From contig NZ_BMSF01000001.1 in assembly GCF_014649015.1 (NCBI RefSeq), forward strand, positions 248,001 to 312,000: a stretch of DNA of 64,000 bases, in the 5' to 3' direction. Position numbers and translations under genes: made by a program. This DNA is from Streptomyces narbonensis. GTDB lineage: Bacteria; Actinomycetota; Actinomycetes; Streptomycetales; Streptomycetaceae. Under the pieces are notes generated by a model that had not been told where the DNA came from, did no database searches, and worked only from the letters and a program-made list of their open reading frames with translations. Numbering within the stretch: the stretch's first letter is position 1; every line of letters begins with the position of its first letter. Positions 41,930 through 50,668 of the stretch are shown here, one piece after another.

Positions 41930-43441
41930 ATGACGAACACCGTCAAGACTGTCAACCACTGGATCGGTGGCAAGGCCGTCGAGGGCACGTCGGGCAACTG
42001 GGGCCCGGTCACCGACCCGGCCACCGGCGCCGTGACCACCCGTGTCGCGCTCGCCTCCGTCGAGGAGGTGGACGCCGCCGTCGCCGCCGCCAAGGACGCC
42101 TTCGCGACCTGGGGCACCTCGTCCCTCGCGCAGCGCACCACGATCCTCTTCAAGTTCCGCGCCCTGCTCGACGCCAACCGCGACGCGATCGCCGAGCTGA
42201 TCGTCGCCGAGCACGGCAAGGTCCACTCGGACGCGCTCGGCGAGGTCGCCCGCGGCCTGGAGATCGTCGACCTGGCCTGCGGCATCACCGTCCAGCTCAA
42301 GGGCGAGCTCTCCACCCAGGTGTCGAACCGCGTGGACGTGGCCTCGATCCGCCAGCCGGTGGGCGTCGTCGCGGGCATCACGCCCTTCAACTTCCCGGCC
42401 ATGGTGCCGATGTGGATGTTCCCGATCGCCATCGCGACCGGCAACACCTTCATCCTCAAGCCGAGCGAGAAGGACCCGTCGCCGGCCCTGAAGATCGCCG
42501 AGCTGCTCGCCGAGGCGGGCCTCCCGGACGGTGTCTTCAACGTCCTGAACGGCGACAAGGTCTCCGTGGACCGCCTCCTGGAGCACCCGGACGTCTCCGC
42601 GATCTCCTTCGTGGGCTCGACCCCGATCGCCCGCCACATCCACACCACCGCCTCCGCCAACGGCAAGCGCGTCCAGGCGCTCGGCGGCGCGAAGAACCAC
42701 ATGCTGGTCCTCCCGGACGCCGACCTCGACGCGGCGGCGGACGCGGCCGTCTCGGCGGCGTACGGCTCCGCCGGCGAGCGCTGCATGGCGATCTCGGCGG
42801 TCGTGGCCGTCGGCTCGATCGGCGACGAGCTGGTCCAGAAGATCCGCGAGCGCGCCGAGAAGATCAAGATCGGTCCCGGCACCGACCCGACCTCGGAGAT
42901 GGGCCCGCTCATCACGGCCGTCCACCGCGACAAGGTGGCCTCCTACGTCACCGGCGCGGCGGACGAGGGCTGCGAGGTCGTCCTCGACGGCACCGGCTAC
43001 ACGGTCGAGGGCCACGAGAACGGCCACTGGATCGGCCTGTCCCTCCTGGACCACGTGCCGACGACGGCCGCGGCCTACCAGGACGAGATCTTCGGCCCGG
43101 TGCTCTGCGTGCTGCGCGCCGAGACGTACGAGGAGGGCCTCGCCCTCATCAACGGCTCGCGCTTCGGCAACGGCACCGCGATCTTCACCCGTGACGGCGG
43201 AGCGGCCCGCCGCTTCCAGATGGAGGTCGAGGCCGGCATGGTCGGCGTCAACGTGCCGATCCCGGTGCCGGTGGGCTACCACTCCTTCGGTGGCTGGAAG
43301 GACTCGCTCTTCGGCGACCACCACATCTACGGCAACGACGGCGTGCACTTCTACACGCGCGGCAAGGTCGTCACCACCCGCTGGCCGGACCCGTCCGACG
43401 CCCCGGCGGGCGTGGACCTGGGCTTCCCCCGCAACCACTGA
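41930..43441 (+). CDS. mmsA: CoA-acylating methylmalonate-semialdehyde / malonate-semialdehyde dehydrogenase
   Basis: 503 aa, with GAAGGAG about 10 bp before ATG 41930. ALDH fold: ITPFNFPAMVPMWMFPIAIA, FILKPSEKDPSPALK, FVGSTPIARHIHTTASANGK, GGAKNHMLVLPDADLD and catalytic Cys in SAGERCMAISAVV (~285). The PFNFP and GAKNH motifs are those of IolA/MmsA, which make acetyl-CoA or propionyl-CoA plus CO2 from malonate or methylmalonate semialdehyde. It completes inositol catabolism and may serve valine breakdown too. Followed by a strong terminator. Confidence 0.95.
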   Translation: MTNTVKTVNHWIGGKAVEGTSGNWGPVTDPATGAVTTRVALASVEEVDAAVAAAKDAFATWGTSSLAQRTTILFKFRALLDANRDAIAELIVAEHGKVHSDALGEVARGLEIVDLACGITVQLKGELSTQVSNRVDVASIRQPVGVVAGITPFNFPAMVPMWMFPIAIATGNTFILKPSEKDPSPALKIAELLAEAGLPDGVFNVLNGDKVSVDRLLEHPDVSAISFVGSTPIARHIHTTASANGKRVQALGGAKNHMLVLPDADLDAAADAAVSAAYGSAGERCMAISAVVAVGSIGDELVQKIRERAEKIKIGPGTDPTSEMGPLITAVHRDKVASYVTGAADEGCEVVLDGTGYTVEGHENGHWIGLSLLDHVPTTAAAYQDEIFGPVLCVLRAETYEEGLALINGSRFGNGTAIFTRDGGAARRFQMEVEAGMVGVNVPIPVPVGYHSFGGWKDSLFGDHHIYGNDGVHFYTRGKVVTTRWPDPSDAPAGVDLGFPRNH

Positions 43442-43478
43442 CGCGTGGCGCGGCCCCGGCCGCGCCGCAGTCGCCGAA

Positions 43479-43516
43479 CGGCCCCCGGGGTGCGTACCGC
43501 CGCACCCCGGGGGCCG
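43479..43516 (+). terminator. iol operon terminator
   Basis: A perfect 16-bp stem, CGGCCCCCGGGGTGCG (43479-43494) with 43501-43516, and a 6-nt loop lie 38 bp after the mmsA stop. Confidence 0.9.
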
Positions 43517-43621
43517 TCGTCACCGGATACTGCGTTCGCTGTACGCGGCGGCCGGCCGTACGACCCCAGGAGGTCGGGAGCCTCCCCCTGAGGAGAGCGG
43601 TGCCGCCGGGGCCGGTCCGCT

Positions 43622-43627
43622 TAGGCT
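43622..43627 (+). promoter_or_regulatory. Candidate -10 (TAGGCT) of a leaderless transcript
   Basis: TAGGCT ends 6 bp before the ATG at 43634 and no Shine-Dalgarno fits between, so transcription would start at or next to the A of ATG. A clear -35 is not visible. Confidence 0.5.
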
Positions 43628-43633
43628 CGACCC

Positions 43634-46381
43634 ATGCGACTCCGACTTCCCCGGTGGGCCGCGGTCACCGCCGTCCTCGCCGTCCTCGCGGGTGCCGGCA
43701 CCTGGACCGCCGTCGCCTCCGACGAACCGCCGCCCGTGCACCGCGCGGACCGGGCGCTCGACATCGACGGTGTACGGCTCGACACCTCGTACTTCACGAG
43801 CGGCGGAGACGGCCGGCGCCCCGCCGTCCTCCTCGGCCACGGCTTCGGCGGCTCCAAGAACGACGTCCGCGCCCAGGCCGAGCAGCTCGCCCGCGACGGT
43901 TACGCCGTCCTCACCTGGTCCGCCCGCGGCTTCGGCGCCTCCACCGGGGAGATCGGGCTCAACGACCCCGACCGCGAGGTCGCGGACGTCCGGAAGCTGA
44001 TCGACTGGCTCGCGGCCCGCCCCGAGGTCCTCCTCGACAAGTCCGGCGACCCGCGCGTCGGCGTCACCGGCGCCTCCTACGGCGGCGCGATCTCCCTGCT
44101 CGCCGCGGGCCACGACCCGCGCGTCGACGCCATCGCCCCCCAGATCACCTACTGGAACCTCGCGGACGCCCTCTTCCCGAACGACGTCTTCAAGAAGCTC
44201 TGGGCGGGGATCTTCTTCTCCGCGGGCAACCAGCCGGGTGCGCCGAACCAGCCCGGTGCACCGAACCAGCCGGGCGCGGCCGACCAGCCGGGCGCGGCCG
44301 ACCAGCCGGGCGCGGCGAACCGGTCGGCCGCGGCCGGTCAGCCGGGCGCGGCCAAGGCCGCCGGCTGCGGTCGCTTCACCGCCGAACTCTGCTCGCTCTA
44401 CCAGCGCGTCGCCGTCAGCGGAAAGCCCGACGCCGCCGCCCGCGCGCTCCTCGAAGCCCGCAGCCCCTCCGCCGTCGGCGACCGGATCAAGGTGCCCGCG
44501 CTCATCGTGCAGGGCCAGTCCGACTCCCTCTTCACCCTCGCCCAGTCCGACGCCATGGCCCGCACCCTCACCGCCAACGGCGCCCCCGTCGCCGTCGACT
44601 GGACCGCCGGCGGCCACGACGGCGGAGACCGCGAGGCCGAGCGGGTCGAGCGGCGGATCAGCACCTGGTTCGACCGCTGGCTGAAGCGCGACACCGCCAC
44701 CGACACCGGCCCCGCCTTCCGCGTCAGCCGCACCGGCGGCGTCGACTCCACCGACGGACAGGCCACCCTGCGGGCCGCGACCGCCGACCGCTACCCGGGA
44801 CTCACCGCCGCCACGAAGAGCTACGCCCTGGCCGGACCGCCGCAGACCTTCGCCAACCCGGCCGGCGCCGCACCGCCCGCCATCTCCGCGGTCCCCGGCC
44901 TCGGCGGCGGCCTCTCCGGTCTCTCCTCCCTCGGCGTCGGTCTCTCCCTCGACTTCCCCGGCCAGTTCGCCCGCTTCGACGCGAAGCCGCAGACCGGGGC
45001 TGTCCGGATCACCGGCACCCCGACCGTCCGCGTCAAGGTCACCTCCACCGCGGCCGACGGCTCCGCCGTCCTCTTCGCCAAGGTGTACGACGTCGGGCCC
45101 GACGGACGGCAGCAAGTGCTGCCCTCCCAGCTCGTCACCCCCGTCCGCGTCGAGGACGCCAAGGCCGGACGCAGCGTCACCCTGACCCTGCCCGCGATCG
45201 ACCACGAGGTGGAGGCCGGGCACAGGCTGCGCCTCGTCCTCGCCGCCACCGACCTCGGTTACGCCTCCCCGGCCGTCCCGGCCGGCTACACCGTCGCCGT
45301 CGAGGGCCCGCTCACCGTCCCGACCGCGCCCGGCGTCGACACCCAGGCCGCCGCGCTGCCCTGGTGGGTCTGGGGTCTGCCGCTCCTCGGCCTCGCCGTC
45401 GCCGCCGCCCTGCTCCTGACCGCCCGCCGCCGCACGACCGCCCCCGCGCCGGACCCGGAGCTCACCTCCGTACCGCTCCAGATCACCGGACTCTCCAAGA
45501 AGTACGCGGGCGGCGACAGGTACAGCGTCCGTGACCTCTCCTTCCGCGTGGAGCAGGGCCAGGTCCTCGGGCTCCTCGGCCCGAACGGCGCCGGCAAGAC
45601 CACCACCCTGCGCATGCTGATGGGCCTCATCCGGCCCGACGAGGGCGAGATCCGGATCTTCGGCCAGGCCATCCGCCCCGGCGCCCCGGTCCTCTCCCGG
45701 GTCGGCTCCTTCGTCGAGGGCGCCGGCTTCCTGCCGCACCTCTCCGGCCGGGAGAACCTGGAGCTGTACTGGAAGGCCACCGGCCGGCCCGCCGAGGACG
45801 CCCACGTCGACGACGCCCTGCGGATCGCCAACCTGGGCAGCGCCCTCGAACGCGCCGTGCGGACCTACTCGCAGGGCATGCGGCAGCGCCTCGCCATCGC
45901 CCAGGCCATGCTCGGCCTGCCGGACCTGCTCATCCTCGACGAGCCGACCAACGGCCTCGACCCGCCGCAGATCCGCGAGATGCGCGAGGTGATGATCCGG
46001 TACGCGGCCGAGGGCCGGACCGTCATCGTCTCCAGCCACCTCCTCGCGGAGGTCGAGCAGTCCTGCACGCACCTCGTCGTCATGGACCGGGGACAGCTCG
46101 TCCAGGCCGGGCCGGTCGCCGAGATCACCGGTTCCGGCGACACCCTGCTCGTGACCCTGGCAGGCGAGGTCGACGACCCGCTCGTCGAGAAGATCGGCGC
46201 CCTCCCGGGCGTCGACTCCGCCGTCCGCGCCGACGGCGGGCTCCTCGTCCGCCTCGACGGGGCGGACGCGACCGCCCTCATCGGCGACCTCGTCCGCCTG
46301 GACGTGCCGCTGACGGGGGTCGGACCGCACCGGCGCCTCGAAGACGCCTTCCTGACCCTGATCGGAGGAGGATCCGCATGA
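43634..46381 (+). CDS. Exported alpha/beta-hydrolase (S15 X-Pro peptidase-like) fused to an ABC transporter ATPase
   Basis: 915 aa. Order: signal/anchor (AVTAVLAVLAGAGTWTAVAS); alpha/beta-hydrolase with nucleophile VTGASYGGAIS (Ser148), acid in VQGQSDSLF (~295) and His in AGGHDGG (~329); Gln-Pro-Gly-Ala repeats (about 200-240) in the cap region; a beta-rich X-Pro C-terminal-like domain; a TM helix (WWVWGLPLLGLAVAAALLL, ~575-595); then a cytoplasmic ABC ATPase with LLGPNGAGKTT (~648), YSQGMRQRL (~745) and LLILDEPTNGLDPPQ (~765). Topology puts hydrolase outside and ATPase inside. It overlaps the ABC-2 permease gene by 4 bp, so they probably form one complex: export coupled to processing of the substrate. 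Confidence 0.9.
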   Translation: MRLRLPRWAAVTAVLAVLAGAGTWTAVASDEPPPVHRADRALDIDGVRLDTSYFTSGGDGRRPAVLLGHGFGGSKNDVRAQAEQLARDGYAVLTWSARGFGASTGEIGLNDPDREVADVRKLIDWLAARPEVLLDKSGDPRVGVTGASYGGAISLLAAGHDPRVDAIAPQITYWNLADALFPNDVFKKLWAGIFFSAGNQPGAPNQPGAPNQPGAADQPGAADQPGAANRSAAAGQPGAAKAAGCGRFTAELCSLYQRVAVSGKPDAAARALLEARSPSAVGDRIKVPALIVQGQSDSLFTLAQSDAMARTLTANGAPVAVDWTAGGHDGGDREAERVERRISTWFDRWLKRDTATDTGPAFRVSRTGGVDSTDGQATLRAATADRYPGLTAATKSYALAGPPQTFANPAGAAPPAISAVPGLGGGLSGLSSLGVGLSLDFPGQFARFDAKPQTGAVRITGTPTVRVKVTSTAADGSAVLFAKVYDVGPDGRQQVLPSQLVTPVRVEDAKAGRSVTLTLPAIDHEVEAGHRLRLVLAATDLGYASPAVPAGYTVAVEGPLTVPTAPGVDTQAAALPWWVWGLPLLGLAVAAALLLTARRRTTAPAPDPELTSVPLQITGLSKKYAGGDRYSVRDLSFRVEQGQVLGLLGPNGAGKTTTLRMLMGLIRPDEGEIRIFGQAIRPGAPVLSRVGSFVEGAGFLPHLSGRENLELYWKATGRPAEDAHVDDALRIANLGSALERAVRTYSQGMRQRLAIAQAMLGLPDLLILDEPTNGLDPPQIREMREVMIRYAAEGRTVIVSSHLLAEVEQSCTHLVVMDRGQLVQAGPVAEITGSGDTLLVTLAGEVDDPLVEKIGALPGVDSAVRADGGLLVRLDGADATALIGDLVRLDVPLTGVGPHRRLEDAFLTLIGGGSA
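44229..44355 (+). repeat. 18-bp repeat encoding NQPGAP/DQPGAA in the hydrolase-ABC gene
   Basis: Six to seven units such as AACCAGCCGGGTGCGCCG and GACCAGCCGGGCGCGGCC run in frame, encoding (N/D)QPGA(P/A) repeats inserted in the exported hydrolase domain after the PQITYWNLADALFP segment. Homologues would be expected to vary in copy number. Confidence 0.85.
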
Positions 46382-47253
46382 GCACCACCAGCACCCTCAC
46401 GGGCGCGGCGGACTCCGCCCCCGGCTACCGGGCCGGACGCACCCTGCCGCTGCGCGTCGAAGCCCTGCGGCAGTGGAAGCGGCGCCGCACCCTGATCATG
46501 GGCGGGATCCTCGTCGCCCTGCCCTTCGTCCTGATCGCCGCCTTCGCGATCGGCGGGGCCGGGGACGGCGACCGCAACGGCCGGATCACCCTCATGGACA
46601 CGGCGACGGCCTCCGGCGCCAACTTCGCCGCGACCTGCCTCTTCGTCTCGGCCGGCTTCCTCCTCGTCATCCCCGTCGCGCTCTTCTGCGGCGACACCGT
46701 CGCCTCCGAGGCGAGCTGGTCCTCACTGCGCTACCTACTGGCCGCGCCCGTGCCCCGCTCCCGGCTCCTCGCCTCGAAGCTGGCCGTGGCGCTCGGCTAC
46801 AGCGCGGCCGCGATGCTCCTCCTGCCGCTCGTGGCCCTCGCCGCGGGCACGGTCGCCTACGGCTGGGGGCCGCTCCAGCTGCCGACGGGCGGCTCCGTGC
46901 CCGCCATGGACGCGGTGCTGCGCATCGGCATCGCCGTCGCGTTCGTCTTCGTCTCCCAACTGGTCACCGCCGGGCTCGCCTTCTGGCTCTCCACCCGCAC
47001 CGACGCCCCGCTCGGCGCGGTGGGCGGCGCCGTCGGACTGACCATCGTCGGCAACGTCCTGGACGCCGTCACGGCGCTCGGCGACTGGCGCGACTTCCTG
47101 CCCGCGCACTGGCAGTTCGCCTGGATCGACGCGCTCCAGCCGCAGCTGGAGTGGGGCGGCATGGTCAAGGGAGCGGCGATCTCCGTGACGTACGCCGTGG
47201 TCCTCTTCGCCCTCGCCTTCCGCGGCTTCGCCCGCAAGGACGTCGTCTCTTAG
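46378..47253 (+). CDS. ABC-2 type transporter permease
   Basis: 291 aa; the ATG overlaps the preceding stop by 4 bp. Six predicted TM helices, including TLIMGGILVALPFVLIAAFA, FAATCLFVSAGFLLVIPVAL, SAAAMLLLPLVALAAGTVAY and a C-terminal SVTYAVVLFALAFRGFARKD. GDTVASEASWSSLRYLLAAPVPRSRLL is the conserved ABC-2 loop. Partner of the ATPase half of the upstream fusion protein; the transported substrate is unknown. Confidence 0.9.
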   Translation: MSTTSTLTGAADSAPGYRAGRTLPLRVEALRQWKRRRTLIMGGILVALPFVLIAAFAIGGAGDGDRNGRITLMDTATASGANFAATCLFVSAGFLLVIPVALFCGDTVASEASWSSLRYLLAAPVPRSRLLASKLAVALGYSAAAMLLLPLVALAAGTVAYGWGPLQLPTGGSVPAMDAVLRIGIAVAFVFVSQLVTAGLAFWLSTRTDAPLGAVGGAVGLTIVGNVLDAVTALGDWRDFLPAHWQFAWIDALQPQLEWGGMVKGAAISVTYAVVLFALAFRGFARKDVVS

Positions 47254-47279
47254 CAGCCCCCTACGGCCTCATCGGGCTC

Positions 47280-48002
47280 TCACACCCACCCCCTTCGAGC
47301 CGCTTCCGCGCCCGCGCGGAAGCGGCTCGTCGTGCCGAGGGCGGCCATCAGCTCGCCCACCCGCCGGCTGTACGTCCGCGCGGACATGCCGAGCCGGGCC
47401 GCCGCCGTCTCGTCCGTGAGCCCCGACAGGAGCGCGTCGAGGACCGGCCGCAGCTGCGGCGCGAGATCGCGCCGCGGGGGAGCCGGCGGCGGTATGTACG
47501 TCAGCTCCTCGGCCGCCGCCCAGCAGGCGTGGTGCGCCCGGACGAGGGCCTGCACCACCACCGGGTCGCGGATCAGCAGCAGGCCGTTGTACAGCAGTTC
47601 CAGGTCGAGCGGGACCGCCGCCACCGTCCGGTCCACGACGATCATCTTGAACGGGATCGCGTCCGCGAGCCTGGCCCGGCCGGGGATCCCGAGCCCGCTC
47701 TGCAGCCGGGGCAGGGCGTGCCGCGGCACGATCCGCCGGACCTCGTCGGCCCGCTCCGCCGCGGCCCGCATGCACGCTCCCGCCAGCTCCAGGAACGGCC
47801 CGGGGATCGCGCAGCCCGCGGAGGCGACGGGGTCGTCGAAGGTGAGCAGCTCGTGCCGGGTGGAAGCGGCCAGCCCGGCGAGCGCGGCACTGATGCGCCG
47901 CGCGCCCCGGACCGGGCGCCCCGCGGGCCGCTGTCCCTCGGTCGCGGCCCGGTTCATCGCCGAACGGGCGAGCATCACGGAGCCCGCGCTCTCTGCCACC
48001 GC
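47280..48002 (-). CDS. LuxR-like HTH regulator (PLD-like/TrmB-related sensor type)
   Basis: 240 aa if started at GTG 48002 (GGGGGTGG about 7-9 bp upstream); the frame is open to 48143, so the start is uncertain. C-terminal HTH: LRPVLDALLSGLTDETAAAR then LGMSARTYSRRVGELMAALG. The middle (FKMIVVDRTVAAVPLDLELL and RDPVVVQALVRAHHACWAAA) resembles the same region of the regulator at 59612-60661, which suggests the two share a family. That N-terminal TrmB-type winged helix is not evident here, so this one is shorter. Divergent from a VWA lipoprotein. Confidence 0.7.
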   Translation of the reverse strand, partial: AVAESAGSVMLARSAMNRAATEGQRPAGRPVRGARRISAALAGLAASTRHELLTFDDPVASAGCAIPGPFLELAGACMRAAAERADEVRRIVPRHALPRLQSGLGIPGRARLADAIPFKMIVVDRTVAAVPLDLELLYNGLLLIRDPVVVQALVRAHHACWAAAEELTYIPPPAPPRRDLAPQLRPVLDALLSGLTDETAAARLGMSARTYSRRVGELMAALGTTSRFRAGAEAARRGWV

Positions 48003-48214
48003 TGAACCACCCCCGCCCGACCGATGTCCACTCCATGTACGCATGCGACTGCACACGGTGACAAGCCCTGTTGAGAAGGATGGCGAATCCATGCCACCCT
48101 CGTCCGCTCCGGCCGCCGTTGTCACATCGAGATCCATCCGCAACTCATCCGACGGCTCCCTCCGGGCCCTTCGTTCGTCACATTCACAAGTGCCTTACGA
48201 ATGGGGGAGATGAC

Positions 48215-49861
48215 ATGAGTCGACAGGAAGCGGTGGCGCGAGGGCGCCGCCAGGCCCGGTTCGGGACCACGATCGCGGGACTGCTCGCCGTCGGACTGGC
48301 CGTCGGCGGCTGCGGCGCGTCGGGCGAGACCCGGGACGTGTCGCGCGCCGAGGGAGGCCGCACCGCACCGGGCGCCTCCGGTGGCGGCGGGGCCACGAAG
48401 CCCGGATACGTCGCCCCCGGAACGGCGACCCCGGGGGCCGACGCGCCCGCGCCCGAGGAGGGCGAGCAGCGCAGCAGGCCGCCGGCCCCCGACTACCTCT
48501 CCACCTTCGCGCTGGACGTGGACACCGCCTCGTACGGCTACGCCCGCCGCACCCTCGCCGAGGGCCGGCTGCCCGCCCCGTCGACCGTGCGCCCGGAGGA
48601 GTTCGTCAACAGCTTCCGCCCGGACTACCCGCGTCCGGCGGACAACGGCTTCGGTGTGAGCCTCGACGGTGCCCGCACCGGCCGGGACGGCTGGTCCCTG
48701 GTCCGGGTGGGGCTCGCCACCCGCGGCGCGGACCGGAGCGGTGAACGCCCGCCCGCCGCCCTCACCTTCGTCGTCGACATCTCCGGCTCGATGGACGAGC
48801 CCGGGCGCCTCGACCTGGTCAAGGAGTCCCTCCGGCTGCTCGCCGACGAGCTCCGCGACGACGACTCGATGGCCCTCGTCACCTTCAGCGACGAGGCGGA
48901 GACCCGGCTGCCCATGACCCGCGTCGGCGAGGCCCGGGGCCGCATCCGCGAGGTCGTGGAGTCCCTGGCGACGGCCTCGTCGACGAACGTCGAGGCCGGC
49001 GTCCGCACCGGATACGACGTCGCCGTCGAGGGCCGCCGCGAGGGCGCCACCAACCGGGTCGTGCTGCTCTCCGACGCCCTCGCCAACACCGGCGAGACCG
49101 ACGCGGACGGGATCCTCCGCCGCATCGACGAGGAGCGCAGGGCCCACGGGATCACGCTCTTCGGCGTCGGGGTGGGCAGCGAGTACGGCGACGAGTTCAT
49201 GGAGACCCTCGCCGACAAGGGCGACGGCCACACCACGTACGTCTCCACCTCCGAGCAGGCCCGGAAGGTCTTCGTCGACCAGCTGCCCGCCCACGTCGAG
49301 CTGCGCGCCCGCGACGCCAAGGCGCAGGTCGCCTTCGACCGGCGGACCGTCGAGAGCTTCCGGCTGATCGGCTACGAGGACAGGGAGGTCGCCGACGAGG
49401 ACTTCCGTGACGACCGGGTGGACGGCGGCGAGGTCGGTGCCGGTCACACCGTCACCGCGCTGTACGCGGTGAAGACCCGGCCCGGGGCGACGGGCCGGGT
49501 CGCCACCGCCACGGTCCGCTGGCTCGACCCGGCGACCCGCGCGCCCCACGAACGCTCCGGCACGGTCGCGGTCGAGGCCCTCGGTGCGGGGCTGTGGGAC
49601 GGCGGCCACGACAGCCTCCAACTGACCGCGATCACCGCCTACTTCGCGGACGCGCTGCGCGGCGGCGACCTGCCGGGCGACCCGGGGCTGCGGGTCCTCG
49701 GCGAGCGGGCCGAGGCGATCGCCGCCCGTTCGGGATCAGCGGTGGTACGGGAGCTCGCCGAGTCGATCGAGCAGGCCCTGCGGCTGTTCGGATCGGCCGC
49801 GGAGCTGGGTGAAGGAGCCTCCCGCGAGGGAGAGTTGAGGTCGGGTGACCCGTACAGCTGA
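48215..49861 (+). CDS. VWA-domain lipoprotein (YfbK-like)
   Basis: 548 aa from ATG 48215, with GGGGGAGATGAC upstream. The lipoprotein signal GLLAVGLAVGGCGAS puts Cys near residue 33 (lipobox VGGC). A Gly/Ala/Pro linker follows, then FALDVDTASYGYARRTLAEG (YfbK N-terminal domain), and a von Willebrand A domain with the metal-ion motif FVVDISGSMDEPGRLDLVKE (DxSxS), STNVEAGVRTGYDVAVEGRR and LLSDALANTGETD; DUF3520 follows. Extracytoplasmic, membrane-anchored, probably protein binding; role unknown. Confidence 0.9.
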   Translation: MSRQEAVARGRRQARFGTTIAGLLAVGLAVGGCGASGETRDVSRAEGGRTAPGASGGGGATKPGYVAPGTATPGADAPAPEEGEQRSRPPAPDYLSTFALDVDTASYGYARRTLAEGRLPAPSTVRPEEFVNSFRPDYPRPADNGFGVSLDGARTGRDGWSLVRVGLATRGADRSGERPPAALTFVVDISGSMDEPGRLDLVKESLRLLADELRDDDSMALVTFSDEAETRLPMTRVGEARGRIREVVESLATASSTNVEAGVRTGYDVAVEGRREGATNRVVLLSDALANTGETDADGILRRIDEERRAHGITLFGVGVGSEYGDEFMETLADKGDGHTTYVSTSEQARKVFVDQLPAHVELRARDAKAQVAFDRRTVESFRLIGYEDREVADEDFRDDRVDGGEVGAGHTVTALYAVKTRPGATGRVATATVRWLDPATRAPHERSGTVAVEALGAGLWDGGHDSLQLTAITAYFADALRGGDLPGDPGLRVLGERAEAIAARSGSAVVRELAESIEQALRLFGSAAELGEGASREGELRSGDPYS

Positions 49862-49894
49862 CGCTCGGGGCGGGTGGCGGGCCAGAATGGCCGC

Positions 49895-50371
49895 ATGGCC
49901 ACCCTGCTGCTCGCCCTCGCCGTCGGATGCACCGGGCTCTACGCCGGTTTCATGCTGATCTTCCAGACCGGGATCATGCCCGCCCTCGCCCGGCTGACGG
50001 ACGCCGAGTTCGTCCCGGCGATGCGCCGGATCAACGAATGCGTCCCCAGGCCCGTCTTCCTGCTCGTCTTCCTCGGCGTCGTCGCGTTCCCCGCCGCCGC
50101 CTTCTTCGTCCCCGTCGACGGACGCACGGACACGCAGAAGTGGCTCGTGCTCGCGGGACTCGTCTGCGCGGCCCTCAACCACCTGGTCACCGTCGCGGGG
50201 AACGTCCCGCTGAACGTGGCGCTCGCCGCGTCGGAGCGCCCGGGCGGCGCCGACGAGGACCCCTCGGCGGTGCGGGCCGCCTTCGAGAAGCGGTGGAACG
50301 GATTCCATGCAGTCCGTACGGCGCTGATCGTTGTCGCGTTCGGACTGCTCACCGCCGCCGCCGTCCTCTGA
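49895..50371 (+). CDS. DUF1772 family membrane protein (anthrone-oxygenase-like)
   Basis: 158 aa from ATG 49895. Four predicted TM segments: LLLALAVGCTGLYAGFMLIF, VFLLVFLGVVAFPAAAFFV, KWLVLAGLVCAALNHLVTVA and ALIVVAFGLLTAAAVL, with the family motifs NVPLNVALA and FEKRWNGFHAVRTAL. Family members are small membrane proteins, some acting as anthrone oxygenases. CAGAAT (49883-49888) 6 bp before the ATG suggests a leaderless mRNA. Confidence 0.85.
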   Translation: MATLLLALAVGCTGLYAGFMLIFQTGIMPALARLTDAEFVPAMRRINECVPRPVFLLVFLGVVAFPAAAFFVPVDGRTDTQKWLVLAGLVCAALNHLVTVAGNVPLNVALAASERPGGADEDPSAVRAAFEKRWNGFHAVRTALIVVAFGLLTAAAVL

Positions 50372-50668
50372 ACCGTACCTGCTGGCCGGTTTCTGGCGCG
50401 AAATAGCGGTTGAGGACCCCTCTGGCATCCGCAAGGTCTCTGCGAAAGCGTACCCCCGAGTCCTGAAACAGTCCTTCGAGGGGTAAAGGTCTAAGCCAGT
50501 GACGAAATCCTGACGCCGAAATATCCCCTCAAATGGGGTGAAGCACCCCGATATCACGGGTCAGGTTTCCGTACCCTACGGTTTCTTATTGACATGCCTA
50601 CGGGGGTCTTTTCTAATCAACGAAGGTCAACCCGCGCGCAGACACCGCACAGGCACTGAGGGGGCAAG
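50372..50668. other. 297-bp intergenic region upstream of the SARP gene
   Basis: Markedly more AT-rich than its surroundings. Contains a near-consensus promoter (50589-50617) and short GGGG/CCCC-bounded palindromes such as CCCCTCAAATGGGG (50524-50537). No coding potential seen. Confidence 0.6.
50589..50617 (+). promoter_or_regulatory. Near-consensus housekeeping promoter of the SARP gene
   Basis: TTGACA (50589-50594), 17-bp spacer, TCTAAT (50612-50617; 5 of 6 to TATAAT). Predicted start near 50624, giving a leader of about 45 nt with GAGGGGG before GTG 50669. This is the best sigma-70-type match in the window. Confidence 0.75.
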
